The notes beneath the pieces were generated by a model. That model was not told the DNA's origin, did not search any database, and saw nothing but the letters and a program-made list of their open reading frames with translations. Position numbers and translations under genes: made by a program. From assembly GCA_002812745.2 (NCBI GenBank), contig NCSJ02000338.1, forward strand, positions 1 to 44,170: 44,170 nucleotides of DNA. The letters run 5' to 3'. Shown here piece after piece: positions 1-11,074 of this stretch; position 1 is the first letter of the stretch, and each line of letters starts with the position of its first letter. This DNA is from Scytalidium lignicola (taxonomy: Eukaryota; Ascomycota; Leotiomycetes).

Positions 1-198
1 CTTCAATTCTACGAAAGTACAGTAATATATTACAAAACGCGTATCTGAAGAAACGCGAATTTTGGTGTTTTGAACAAAGGATATTACAGGATCATGAAAT
101 TACTAATAAATTACTATGGGACGCGATGGTCCGGGCGCATCCGACACCGGCGATTTTGGGTGGATTTAGGTATGTTGCGGGTGGATTTAAGTATCCCC
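1..198. mobile_element. Terminal fragment of a MULE-type DNA transposon, cut by window edge
   Basis: The last ~80 bases carry two spaced copies of a GTGGATTTA core (gggtggatttaggtatg and gggtggatttaagtatcccc), preceded by a GC-rich stretch containing ccgacaccggcga. Read inward from base 198 on the minus strand, this has the same layout as the 54-bp TIR of the MULE at 31941: two TAAATCCAC units, then a CCGGT-rich block, then a CGGACC block. I infer a related family member whose other end lies outside the window. The flanking ataatatat (199-207) would be its target-site duplication, but the partner copy is not visible. Confidence 0.45.
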
Positions 199-1144
199 AT
201 AATATATGATAGCGTCTGACGGACCTTTGAGTGGAACGTTATTGAAATCTATATCGAAGGCAAAGGAAATGACGGAGAACAGTATACACAGGGGGAATTC
301 GAAGCAAATATTCGTTCAGCCTGGCACAGCAAACTGGCCAACCGAGTGTTTCGTCCCAACGCCTCTTCCCTCTGGGAAGTTTAGGGAAACAGAGAATAGA
401 ATACTGGTCGGCCGCCTAATTGGACGGACCTTCTGGATAAGGCGAGAAAGGATCCAGACCATGCTAGCGCTGGGGACTCTGTATTACGATCTAGTGGACG
501 AACTGCCCTACTCTGTTGGGTGGTAACTGCAAGGCGTATGTTTAATTTAACTTGAGATTCAGCTCAGGGGCACAGCTGAACTCAACTGTAAGCCCTGACA
601 GACGTTACAACGGTCTATATATTCCGAGTACTTGTTCACGGTAGGTTGAGCAATCAATTGGCTATTATAGATATAAACTAGAATCGATCAGGAGCTAGAA
701 TGAATCCAGCTATCTGCTTCCATAGGCTTCTTTCCCTCTATTCTCATAATTAACTGACGCAAAAGTTGCGGTTCGGACGTTTGGTGGATTGGCAGGGAAT
801 GTTCAGCCTTATTGTAGGGGGTGCGGCAGGAGTGGAGAGAGGAGGTCCGGGCAGGCCGACACCAAAACTTAGCCAAATTACACACTTCAATTCAATGTTT
901 TAAAGAATAATACTTTGTGGCTAGATTTTAACTGGACATTATGGAGCAAAAGCTTGGCCCTGATCTCTTCTAACTGCAGAGGCTAATAGTCGCTGCTAAG
1001 TGTGGTACAATGCTTCGACTCTCAAACTCAACCCCTCCTATCTGTTGGAAATATTATCTTTACTCGTTGGATAACTCTTCATCCAATCTCCCACAGATAA
1101 ATACCTGAGCCACTATACCATAAGATCTCTTTTCAGGACATACA
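199..1144. other. Intergenic, no gene recognised
   Basis: A 106-codon open frame at 206-526 (+) has no recognisable domain and starts against the transposon end. I do not call it a gene. The segment just before 1145 should contain the promoter of the next gene (pyrimidine-rich, with ccatctcccac-like stretches), but I see no definite element. Confidence 0.4.
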
Positions 1145-2061
1145 ATGTCTGATCCTCTCAGCGTCACTGCAAACGTTGTCGCGGTTGCTGGCATTGCCTA
1201 CTCCAGCAGCCAGGCACTCTATGAATTGATCTCGACAATCCAGGATGCTCCCCAGGTATTCCAAGATCTGAACCGGTATATTGCAGCGCTCGGTCAAATC
1301 TTAAATGCTTTGGAGACAAATCTTGGTGGTCGTGGTGCGAGGCTGTCCGAAAGCCAGATTGTATGCTTACAACAGGCAAAGCCGGCCCTCAAGGGATGTG
1401 ACCTTGCGTGCAAAGATTTCAAGACCAAGATAGATAGACTTACCGTACACTCTCAGAATGGCAGAAGAAGCTTTCGGGATGGCCTTAAACTACACTTCCA
1501 GAACAAAAGCATCGCAGATTTCCGGACGAGGCTGGTTGGTTGGAAAGAGAGTCTTACTCTTGCATTAGACGTTGTGCTACTGTAAGGGATCATCAATGTA
1601 TGAAATGGATACAGGCTAACACATTACGTAGCAGGTCTATGTCCATCAACACAGAAGCCTCCAAAGCGCTCGAAAGCAGAATAATCGCTGCCGAGGTCCA
1701 AATCACCACCGACCTTAAAACAGTAAACACTCGTCTGGAGAAGTTGCTGGCATCTGAGCCGGAGAGTGAAGAGGATATGCAACTCATGACTCAAAAAAGA
1801 AGGGATGAGGAGCAGCAGAAGACAGCACTTATGCAATGCCTTTCATTGTGCCAAGCAGCAGCAGATGGAGCATCGAAGATAACAGGCCATTCGTTTAGGA
1901 ACAACAGTGTCCTTGGTGAAGCAAGAGCAACTTACGGCGATGTCGGACATGTACCTGCTGGCAGTGCCTCTCATTCCTACGACAACAACAGTGCAAGCAA
2001 CAAGGCAAGGGCGGTGATGGGGAATATGGACAGTGCCAGTTTCCTCGAATTCATGAAATAA
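1145..2061 (+). CDS. Stand-alone fungal STAND N-terminal domain protein (PigL_N/Fungal_N-like), 2 exons
   Basis: Exons 1145-1581 and 1635-2061 join into 287 codons. The 53-nt intron has a GTAAGG donor, a GGCTAAC branch site and a CAG acceptor, and splicing restores one frame. The start MSDPLSVTANVVAVAGIAY is the standard opening of the helical domain found at the N-terminus of many fungal NACHT/ankyrin (STAND) proteins; I know it as PF17111. The typical middle follows: an ISTIQDAP segment, a long helical stretch, then EARI-type coiled coil (ALESRIIAAEVQITTDLKT) and SEEDMQL. The protein stops after a low-complexity Ser/Asn/Ala tail, with no NACHT, ankyrin or WD part. In full-length proteins this domain acts as the effector or oligomerisation end. 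Here it could be a free signalling partner or a gene truncated long ago. The frame is intact and the splice sites are good, so I treat it as a real gene. Confidence 0.8.
1582..1634 (+). other. Intron of the STAND-domain gene
   Basis: Donor GTAAGG, branch GGCTAAC at 1614-1620, acceptor CAG at 1632-1634. Exon 1 ends in phase 2. Unspliced, the frame stops at 1583-1585. Confidence 0.8.
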
Positions 2062-2230
2062 GATAGTTGACTGGTGTTCAGTGTAGTCGCAGGCAGTGAA
2101 TCGATTTGAAATTTTTCTCTTCGCTTTATTCATCTCGGCAACAACCATGGACGCCGGCTCCATAGCAAGTTCTGTTCTTCCAACAAAAAAAAAGTTTTCC
2201 CGACATAGTATTGATTCATCTTTCCATGAG

Positions 2231-2690
2231 GTAGCAACTTTCGGTGTTTCCCTAGTTACGAGTTCTGGGACGACCGGTGCGGTGGGAACACGCTTTGTTC
2301 TGCTACAAGCCCAATATCCTCATCTAGAACTGGTCGCACTAGGAGCCTCCGCAGGATCACGTGGAGAACCATATTCAGATGTGGCATGTTGGAAATACTC
2401 GGTGCCCTTATCCAAAAGATCAGTGGACATGGTCGTACAGCGTTGTATACCGTCTGACTTTTCAGGTTGCGAAACCATTTTCTGAGGCCTTGACTTAGAC
2501 GTGGCTAGGGAAGTAGAGACAGCTTTTCTTGAAGCAAACTTTGCCCCGTCTTTTCAAACGCCAAAAAACCATCGACTAGCTTCATTGATACCACTTGTGG
2601 TCCCTAACATTAACTTAAGACATACTCAATTAATCCCAGCACAACGTCAGCACTATTGTATGCCAACGACCTCTGGCTGTTGGCTATAAC
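2231..2690 (+). pseudogene. Broken N-terminal fragment of aspartate-semialdehyde dehydrogenase
   Basis: The translation VGTRFVLLQAQYPHLELVAL, then GASAGSRGEPYSD, GLDLDVAREVETAFLEANF and LIPLVVPNIN, matches the NADP-binding half of fungal aspartate-semialdehyde dehydrogenase (Hom2 in yeast). That enzyme makes aspartate semialdehyde for threonine, methionine and homoserine synthesis. A stop at 2483-2485 interrupts the frame where the family has an F-S-G-L-D segment, and the GxxG loop carries an insertion. The similarity fades at the place where the catalytic cysteine motif (C-N-S-N-C) should be, with a likely frameshift around 2665. The substrate-binding half is absent. It cannot encode an active enzyme. 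A functional HOM2 is presumably elsewhere in the genome, since the pathway is required for prototrophy. Confidence 0.8.
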
Positions 2691-3928
2691 GATTTGGTCT
2701 AATCAATCAAGTGGACTATGATTCAAATAGTCATCTACTCTTAAGGTCTGGTTTGACCTTTTTGAATGGATATGAACTCCCTTTCCCTTGCTATTTCTCC
2801 TTAACTCTATTCGTGTTTTGCAACTCAACTCGTTGTCTTGTAGCTGGTAGAACTGTAGAATCTTGACGTCTACGACAATTAGCTATAGCATTGCGCTTAC
2901 TAAAGGTTATATGGGTCCAATAGGGACCAAATTTGAAATTGGTCTCAATTGACAACAGCCAGCACAAGGCTTCTTCTGGTCCATAAGCTCCCGTAGGTTC
3001 TCCTACAGGCCTTACTATATGTCGTTATAAGCACTCCCATAGTCTTCTACAGCCTTCCACTTTATAAGCTTGTCTGTAGCCCGGTGATCTAGCCTGTATA
3101 TATAGCCCTAGAAGGTTTGCCTATTTTAAATATTGATATTGACCTTATTTAAACTAAATAATTTGCAATGAAGTTTTTTGAATCTACACATATATTAGAT
3201 AACAATATGCTTACCCTGGTTTCACTGCAATTGATTAATTCGATCTTCTGAATTTTTATAGCTGTTTCTTTGCTTTGATAAAAAAAATTTAACGTGTTTA
3301 CTTCCTCTGAAGCTGGTAAACNTTTTTTCCTCTTGATAATTGTCTTTTAATCGAATATATGACAAGCTTGGCGAGATGTAGTACCAAAGGAGGTACGAGA
3401 TGAATGGCCCATCCTTGCTTAATGAATGTATTCTACTAGTTGTATTAGGAAATTAACTATCGCTGTTCTAGTAGATAGAATCAACTTTTAATTAGTTTAA
3501 TATGCCAACTGTAAGGTTTACAATGACAATACCCAGCAGAGTGGTTTAGAGGAGAAACGGCTGAATGTCGATTATGTAAGCGCACCCTTCCACACCGGCT
3601 ATCTTAACTACCCGTAATCTTAACTCCAAAACCAATTTGATACTACAGTGTCGTGACCAGGTTGATAGATGACTCGGAGTTTGATGTGGGATGGGTGAAG
3701 TTGATTAATAAACTAAAATCTTTCACTGCCAGGCATCATTTTTAAACTGCACCGTATTCATCAGAAGCATGATGTCAGCCTGGCCATGTTCATGGTCATG
3801 GTCATGGTCGAGGTCGAACGATGTTCTGCTTACACCTTCTCCACTCAGTGCCTATTTTTGGACCTCCCTTTTGATTCTCCTGGTGCTCTCATATCAGATC
3901 ATTCACGATGGAAGAATCACTAAGTCAA
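2691..3928. other. Intergenic, AT-leaning, no gene recognised
   Basis: I found no coding match on either strand. There is a short run of five hexamers related to CATGGT at 3785-3814. An n at 3322 precedes a T run. The open frame starting at ATG 3769 (80 codons, with a hydrophobic stretch) may contain a first exon of the following alpha-glucosidase gene, but I could not find a convincing splice donor. Confidence 0.4.
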
Positions 3929-6925
3929 ATGCTGCTAAATTGAGTTTTTTTTTTGGTAGCAGTCCTCCATGGACTAGCCACTGCTGCTTTCTCTTATCAG
4001 CCGTCATATGAAGCACGACCTGGCCATCCGGATACTACGAGTTCCTATCCTATCTTCACAACCCCAATTCCCGGAGATATTGGTGCCTATGTAATTCCGA
4101 ATATCCACGACCCAGAGGCGGTCAATGCCCAAGATGCGTGTCCAGGTTACTCGGCTTCGAATATTGTTCAGACTCCACACGGTTTGACTGCCAGCTTGAC
4201 CCTTGCTGGACAAGCATGCAACGTTTATGGAACAGACGTCGAAACATTAAATCTCACTGTGGAATACCAATCTTCCGACCGTCTCCATATCGCGATCACC
4301 CCAACCTATATCAGTTCCTCCAACAGCTCCTGGTTTGTGCTACCAGAGTCTTTGGTTCAGAAGCCATTCATTGATCTAGATGCCGTCTCTACTTCTTTAG
4401 GCACCGATCTTAGTTTCTCCTGGAGCAATGACCCAAGCTTTTCCTTCGCCGTCACCCGGAAATCAACTGGCGATGTGTTGTTCTCCACTTCAGGTACAAA
4501 ATTGGTTTTTGAAAACCAGTTTATCGAGTTTGCTAGCAGTCTCCCAGAAAACTATAATCTTTATGGTCTGGCAGAAGCCATTCACGCTTTTCGCCTAGGG
4601 AACAACTTCACGAGAACCTTTTATGCTGCTGACGCGGGTGATCCTATCGATGGTAATATCTACGGTGACCATCCCTTTTACCTGGATACACGATATTTTG
4701 AGATCAGCGAAGCTACCAGCGATGTGACTTACGTTACTAATGTCACGGATACTGCAGCAAAATATATATCTTATACTCACGGCGTTTATCTAAGGAACTC
4801 ACACGGCCAGGAAGTTCTGATGCGGCCATCCAATATCACGTGGCGGTCCCTTGGCGGGGACATCGATCTCTATTTCTATGCAGGGCCAACCCAAGATGCT
4901 GTTACAAAGGCGTATCTGGAGAGTACAGATGCTCTACCAGCTATGCAGCAGTATTTCACATTTGGATTTCACCAGTCTCGATATGGTTATCGCAACTGGA
5001 GCGAGCTCCAAGATGTGGTGGACAACTTTGCCCGATTCGAGATTCCGCTAGAGAATATCTGGACGGATATTGATTATATGAACCAGTATCGGAACTTTGA
5101 GAATGATCAGAATAGGTTTGGCTATGCCGAGGGAAAGAAATTCTTGGAAAGGATACATGCCAACGGGCAGCATTATGTCCCAATTGTTGACGCTGCTATT
5201 TACTTTCCCAATCCCAAGAATGAGAACGATGCTTACCCGACATTCGATCGTGGAAATGCTTTGAATAGTTTCATGTTAAATCCAGATGGAAGTTTATATA
5301 TTGGACAGGTGTGGCCAGGATACACGGTATTTCCAGACTGGGTTGGGGCTGTTCTCAATGATAGCGGAACGTTTGAATGGTGGAATAATGAGTTGAGCAC
5401 TTGGTATCAAGAGATTGCGTTTGATGGGATCTGGATCGACATGAATGAGGCATCATCCTTCTGCTCTGGGTCTTGTGGATCATATCACGAGGCGTGGAAA
5501 CCCGTTCCTTCGCACTTTGAAACACCTGGAGCCATCATTTATCGGTACCCAGAAGGCTTTGAGCTCACAAATGCAACGGAAGCCTCCTCTGTATCAATCG
5601 CATCAAGCATTTATGCCGCTCTATCAACTTCATCGGCTTCCAGCCCTACCTCAACAACTATATTCTCATATCTCCGTACCACTCCAACTCCAGGAGTGCG
5701 AGAGCTAATTAATCCTCCGTACGCAATAAATAACGTCCAAGGACCACTAGAGGCTCATGCCATAAGTCCCAGTGCAACGCACCACGGCGGTACGGTCGAG
5801 TACGATTACCACAACCTCTTCGGACACCTAATCCTCAATGCAACATACCAGGCCTTGCTCTCCATCTTCCCCACAAAGCGACCATTCATTATTGGTCGCT
5901 CAACCTTTGCCGGCTCTGGAAAATGGGCCGGGCATTGGGGAGGCGACAATGCATCACTCTGGGCATATCTATTCTTCTCCATCCCGCAAGCTCTATCATT
6001 CTCCCTGGCTGGGATTCCTATGTTCGGTGTCGATGTCTGTGGCTTCCACGGAAACACCGACGAGGAACTATGTAATCGATGGATGCAACTCGGCGCCTTC
6101 TTTCCGTTTTATCGTAATCACAATGAGCTTAACTTCATATCACAGGAGCCATATATCTGGGCATCTGTTATCGAAGCGACTAAGATAGCCATGAATATTA
6201 GGTATAAGTTGCTTCCCTACTTATATACGACGTTTTATCTAGCTCACGAGACGGGGAGCACAGTCATGCGGGCTTTGGCGTGGGAGTTTCCCAATGACCC
6301 TACATTAGCCAGCGCAGATCGACAATTCTTGCTCGGAAGCTCCCTTATGATCACTCCAGTGTTGGTGCAGGGCGCAATCAGCGTAGACGGAGTCTTCCCT
6401 GGTGTCGGAACGGGCGAGGTCTGGTACGACTGGTATAATCAAAGTGCCGTGACTGCTGGTCCTGGCGAGAACATCACGATCGCAGCCCCGCTGGGACATA
6501 TTCCTGTTTACATACGTGGTGGTAGTGTGTTACCCATTCAAGAGCCAGGTATGACCACGAAGGAGTGCCGGGCTAACCCATGGGGTCTCATCGTGGCAAG
6601 TAGTGTCGAAGGGAAAGCAAAGGGACAACTTTATCTTGATGACGGAGAAAGTTTGAAGCCTAATGCCACACTCTTGGTGCAGTTTTCGCTCGTTGAACAG
6701 TCATTGCATACTTCAGTACAGGGAACGTTCGTCGATCGGAATCCGCTTGCGAACGTTACGATCTTAGGCGTGCAGAGTCCAGTCAAGGGAGTGCTGTTCA
6801 ATGGTGGAAATATCACGAGCGGCTGGAGTTGGAACGAGACAAGTAAGGTGCTTGATGTTCAAGGACTTGAAGGGAATAGTAATGATGGAGCTTGGAGCCG
6901 GGATTGGGTTTTGAGTTGGTCATAG
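3929..6925 (+). CDS. agdA: Secreted GH31 alpha-glucosidase (AgdA/AglA type); 5' end unresolved
   Basis: A continuous frame of about 990 codons matches the Aspergillus secreted alpha-glucosidase throughout. It should hydrolyse terminal alpha-1,4-glucosidic bonds of maltose and starch fragments outside the cell. Counting from 3953, the GH31 nucleophile motif WIDMNEASSF has its Asp at residue ~496 and the acid/base region GHWGGDN has its Asp at ~665. The N-terminal galactose-mutarotase-like domain, the C-rich loop SFCSGSCGS, the Ser/Thr-rich insert ending in YLRTTPTPGVRE and the C-terminal beta domain with YLDDGES are all present. N-glycosylation sequons are plentiful, as expected for a secreted enzyme. 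Problem: the in-frame ATG at 3929 gives M-L-L-N, then TGA at 3941-3943, then VFFLVAVLHGLATAAFS, which looks like the rest of a signal peptide. Possible causes are a real nonsense mutation, a miscounted T10 run at 3945-3954, or an intron ending at ggtagcag (3955-3962) with its first exon upstream. Confidence 0.9.
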
Positions 6926-7502
6926 GGCAGGGACAAGCCTTGGATTTGCTCATTAATCCATTCATTAATTAATTTATTAAAACCTACTGGATTGGACTGC
7001 TTCTTTCTTCTACAAAATCAGCTAGCATAAAAGTATTTCAAGAGGGTGTAATCCGGGTGTGCATGTTCCCTTATTACCTATATAGTACAGAGACTCAATT
7101 AATTGCTACCAAGGATTATAGATGAGCGTATGGGAGACTCTTTTATGAAATAATTCCCCCGTTGTAATTAACTATTGCAGTTTAGACAATACATAAATAA
7201 TTACTAACTCTTCAGCCACCCAATAAGCTTATAATAGCTACACAGCCTAGCTCAGCTGAATGGCTAGTTCACACGTCTTTGTGATTCTTAAAATAACTAA
7301 TTTCTTTAGTTAGTTTAGCCATTGTAAGCATTGCAAATTAAGGCCTAAAAATAGCACATAATACGGACATGATACAGGAATTATAGGACAATGCAAGATT
7401 TCTAGTTCTATGATAAAGGTAATTTGAACTATATATACAATTGGGATATAATAAATGTGCTTCGAAATATACTTTAGCAGTCATGGTAGTAAGTCCAGAT
7501 AT
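6926..7502. other. Intergenic between convergent genes, nothing recognised
   Basis: This is the 3' flank of the alpha-glucosidase (+) and of the small secreted protein gene (-). It is AT-leaning, with ATTAATTAATTT-type stretches directly after the stop at 6925. No open frame has a recognisable product. Confidence 0.4.
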
Positions 7503-8011
7503 CTATGCCGCCATGCGTGAAGAGACAGTGCAAAATTCAAAGGCCGGTACGCGAGATCCGCATTGATCTTCATATTCCCCAAACTCGACCAAATTTCTCG
7601 TCTCTCTATGTGATATTAGCCCCCTCGAGTACCTTTCAACATAATAGAACGTAATTACCTCATTAAACCGATCCAAACAAAACCTCAAATCTCCGGGCCA
7701 ACCAAAAAGCTTACTTGTCCAGGAGTAGGACCATCACAGACCAAATTGTCCGAAAGCTGGCTCTCCCAAGGTATGCCTTGACAGTCTGGCTCCGAATAAG
7801 TTCTAATACGTAATCCTTGTCCAAAGAAGGTTTGCGCGATCTTGGATTGTCGTAATGAGCCGAAAGACCTCGTATTATGGCATTGATTTAGATTGCCAAT
7901 CGTGTATGTTTGTGTTGGCGAGGTGCAGTCTTGACCGGCGAATAAACTGATCTTCAGAGTATTAGCAGCGGCAAAGCCAAAAAGTAACACCGATGCAAAA
8001 GTGAATCGCAT
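7503..8011 (-). CDS. Small secreted cysteine-containing protein (effector-like), 2 exons
   Basis: On the minus strand, exon 1 (8011-7715) starts MRFTFASVLLFGFAAANTLK, a clear signal peptide. Its donor is GTAAGC at 7714. The best-fitting second exon is 7601-7503, after a CTAAT branch site and an AG acceptor, giving 131 residues. The mature part then has six cysteines: four in exon 1 (DC, QC, DC, VC contexts) and two in exon 2 (DQC, EFC), an even number that suits disulfide bonds in a secreted protein. Without splicing the frame ends nine residues after the donor, with only four cysteines. I do not recognise the family; size and composition are those of many fungal small secreted proteins. The acceptor is one of three overlapping AGs, and I chose the one that keeps the frame open. 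An n at 8026, in a T/G run, lies in the presumed 5' UTR. Confidence 0.6.
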
Positions 8012-9417
8012 TTTGCGGGTTTTTTNGGGGGGGAGTTTAGGGTGGAATTAGTCTGAAGCTCTGATGGTGTAGCGAATGTGTGATAAGGAGGGAAAAAAGG
8101 AGGGGCGCGGGAGAACGTGTAAAGCCTCTGTAAACGCCAAACTAAGTGATCACCCAAATATATGTACCGTACAAGTACACCGTATAGTTAGGAGGGGACC
8201 TAAACTCGTGGAATTTTGTGCTAAAGAAGTAAAACTGCAAGCACCGCGCCAGCTGTTCTTAAGGACTTTACCGGGTACACGTTTCCCCGATGTAACCTCT
8301 AGTCATCCACTGTCATCCCGTCAGAGGTCAGAGCGCATGTAGTAAGCAAGGTGGTTCCACGAGAGAGGAGTTCGATTCTATTGGGAATTAATAGAGCTAG
8401 AAGGAGCACTAAAGTACGGACGTAAGTAGGGGATAAATTGGACCCCGAGAGAGAGCGAAGGAAAAGGGGGCAGAAGATGCTATGTCGAGCACTTACACAA
8501 GGAACGTGTACCAACCTCGAAGGCTATGGAACAACTACGATACGGAGGAGACGACAAGAGCGAAGTGCACCTTACAGACAACTTAATCGAATTGAGCTCG
8601 AGTGTACTGGGCGCATCAAAATCAAAGTGTTAGAAGCTGACTGAAGACACCGCCTCGATCAATATCAACAGTAGGAGAACAGGTGCTAAGAAGATCAACA
8701 AGGAATGGTTTGCAATATTACTACTGTAGAAACGATGAAAGAATCGAAAATTATAAACGTAGTACTTACAAAAGAGATCAGAGGTTCTCATTCGTCCTGG
8801 AAAGGTTCCTCCATTTTCACATATGCTTACGAGTGGAGTTTTGTCAGGAGGTCAGAGCGCAAGCGGCAGTACCGGTAATATCACATATAAACCTGTAACT
8901 TATACTTTTTTTTTGACACGTTTCGCTTATTTTTGCATAAATAGATTATCCGTCCGATAACCCAATCTTGCTTACCGTACGTAAGGTACATAACAGTGAA
9001 GTAAGTCGTTACCCTCGCGTACTTCATACTTTGTACTTAGTAACAGTTGATTGTACATCATTTTGCAAGCAACTGATATTAACATATATCTAGATAATGT
9101 GGAAATTATAACCGATTTATGAGGGGATACGAATTAGAAAGTGTGGCCTAATACAGGCTTTACAATGTGTACAGCGTCTGAAATCCACTAGAATTAACGT
9201 ACTATAGTATATTGACAGCCTAAAGAGCTGCATTATAGGTCTCTTCAGGTTTCATAACATCGTTGCTGCTGCACTACGTGTAGTGGCTCGGCATAGTCCA
9301 GACCTGTTACTGCGACTTCACTTAAGGTACCAGTGAGCCAACTATTTTGTCAATCACTAAGCATACTTGATCGCCGCAAATTATAACCTACGGATTACCT
9401 TAGACAATAGGTAGTAA
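8012..9417. other. Intergenic, no gene recognised; short distant direct repeat
   Basis: Several 65-90 codon open frames (8076-8342, 8438-8644, 8683-8898 on +) resemble no family I know. The block 8080-8890 is purine-rich on the plus strand and richer in GC than its flanks. It contains the direct repeat gaggtcagagcgca near 8324-8337 and, as ggaggtcagagcgca, at 8847-8861. It may be an old retroelement remnant, but no protein motif supports that. From 8900 to 9417 the sequence is plain AT-leaning spacer. Confidence 0.35.
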
Positions 9418-10130
9418 ATTACCTAAACAGAATAGAGACTGCCGATGAGACAAACGCTTGTATCTGGCTGGTAAGGAAGAACGGTTTCGAAAATAGCAAG
9501 ACCCTCATCTTTAACCACCTCGCATGCCGTGAGAAATCCGAGGAGTTCGATAGCATAAATGCATATTCGCCAGAGATTCTGAAGTACCATGGGGACTTTG
9601 TGGAGGACGTACGAACACATTTGTTGACAACAGTTGAAGTCGTGTGGGGTGCTAAAGTCCGAAGACGAATGAGGAGAATGTATCAATTGAAGGGCAATCC
9701 ACTCGAACCCCTCCAATTATGGGGCAGATACGAAGAAGTATCTCTTTCTTGAATGGGATCAGAACCACCATCTCTAGTCAAGCCCAACAGCTCAAGCGAA
9801 TTGTTATATTAGTAATGCATCTGTAGATATTTCTACATCCTTAGGGAAAGAAAGAAACATGTTCGAATTCAGGATCTCAAGCTGAACACTGCCAGTAAAC
9901 TGGTGAAGGTTGAGATGTTGCAAGATTTCTATCAAAAGAAGCTGTAGACCTCCAGATAATGGCTTTATAAGACTTCCTTGCCGAAAGGAGGCAATAGAGT
10001 TGGAACGCAAAGCTTCTAGGGTAATTATAAATTGCCCAAAGGTCCAAAGTCTTCGACAATCCGATCGATACCCGCAGAATATATTTCATGCTACACGCCT
10101 TAGGAAATTTTTGGTTGCCGAGCCTTCAGC
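9418..10130 (+). pseudogene. Degenerate gene of an uncharacterised fungal protein family
   Basis: After a plausible splice acceptor (ttacctaaacag ending at 9429) the plus strand reads about 107 codons as protein-like sequence. Examples are CIWLVRKNGFENSKTL, REKSEEFDSINAYSPEIL, KYHGDFVEDVRTHLLTTVE and VVWGAKVRRRMRRMYQL. The frame then breaks near 9750 and continues in the neighbouring frame as QAQQLKRIVILVMH and DVARFLSKEAVDLQIMA, interrupted by TAG, TAA and TGA codons. The composition and the clean stretches show a former gene. The pattern resembles uncharacterised proteins I have met in fungal genomes, but I cannot name a domain. Several of the stops can be explained by C-to-T or G-to-A changes in Gln or Trp codons. 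The minus-strand frame 9423-9716 is its shadow. Confidence 0.55.
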
Positions 10131-10375
10131 AGCTCACAATACGGATAAGTTGAGTAATGCAGGTAAATCTAGTGACTTTGCAGACCTTCCCCAAAATACA
10201 AGAATTGATCTCTAGCCAATGACATATTCTATTCGAAGGACGAATGGTATCAACATTCCCAAAATTGACGCCGTTTTACAAAAAATACTGTTCCATTTCA
10301 GATAGTAATTTACTGGCAGCAGATATCAGCCCTACAGATATAATATTAGAGCTCATGAAGATGCAATTCAAGACA

Positions 10376-11074
10376 TTAAATATTTTGACTCGGGGGAAGT
10401 CCTCTATTGTTAATGAATAGTACTTCTACGAATTTGGAAAGGTCGGGTGCTATGAAAGTCAAATGCAGTTCATGTAAATAATCATTAGTTAATGATGAGA
10501 ACGCCAGGTGGTCAATTGTTGGCCCGGCAATCTGTATCACTCGAAGAGCAAGGAGGCACACTTGTGAGCCTGGTTCCCGGTTTCAGGCTGTCCCTCAAGA
10601 CAAAAATATAAAGTTTATCCAAGCGAATCATGATTAGCTGAAGAACCCCAAAGGTGGCATAAACCAGAAGTCAAATGGGAGCGCCTACTACGAACAGACG
10701 AAGAGATTGTGGGATTACCGAAAGGTTGAAAGCTGGTGCATTGAATGCAAAGAGGATACAACTATCTCGCTTTCTGTATTTGTTGATGAAAAAGCTCGAT
10801 AGACGATAGACATTCCAGCGCAGTATGTCGAACGAAGACCAAATTGCCTCACCTGCCACAAAGGATCGAATAGATTCGTACCGGTCGATAGAAGGATACA
10901 CTCGATAGGCAAAGCAGAGCTTTTTACTTTGTAAAGGAATTTAGAGATATTTTGACTGATGCAGAGCCACCATCCTGCTAGAAGAGACAAACGGATACAA
11001 GCGACCCAGAAGCGCAAGGTTGGGCATCTAATAATGAAGGAACGCGGAGACTTTGTTGGATGAAGGGCCGTCAC
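10376..11074 (-). pseudogene. Possible degenerate minus-strand gene, unrecognised
   Basis: Two open stretches, 11074-10715 and 10561-10376, lie in the same minus-strand frame and are separated by several stop codons. The second, IAGPTIDHLAFSSLTNDYL then HELHLTFIAPDLSKFVEVLF, has the Leu spacing of a helical or LRR-like protein. I could not match either stretch to a known family. An alternative minus-strand frame (10901-10671) is also open, so the coding frame is not certain. It may be a decayed F-box/LRR-type gene, but that is only a guess. Confidence 0.25.

Noticed and set aside
206..526. 106-codon open frame next to the MULE end
   Set aside because: No domain, signal or family resemblance; the composition does not look like coding sequence and it begins only eight bases outside a transposon terminus.
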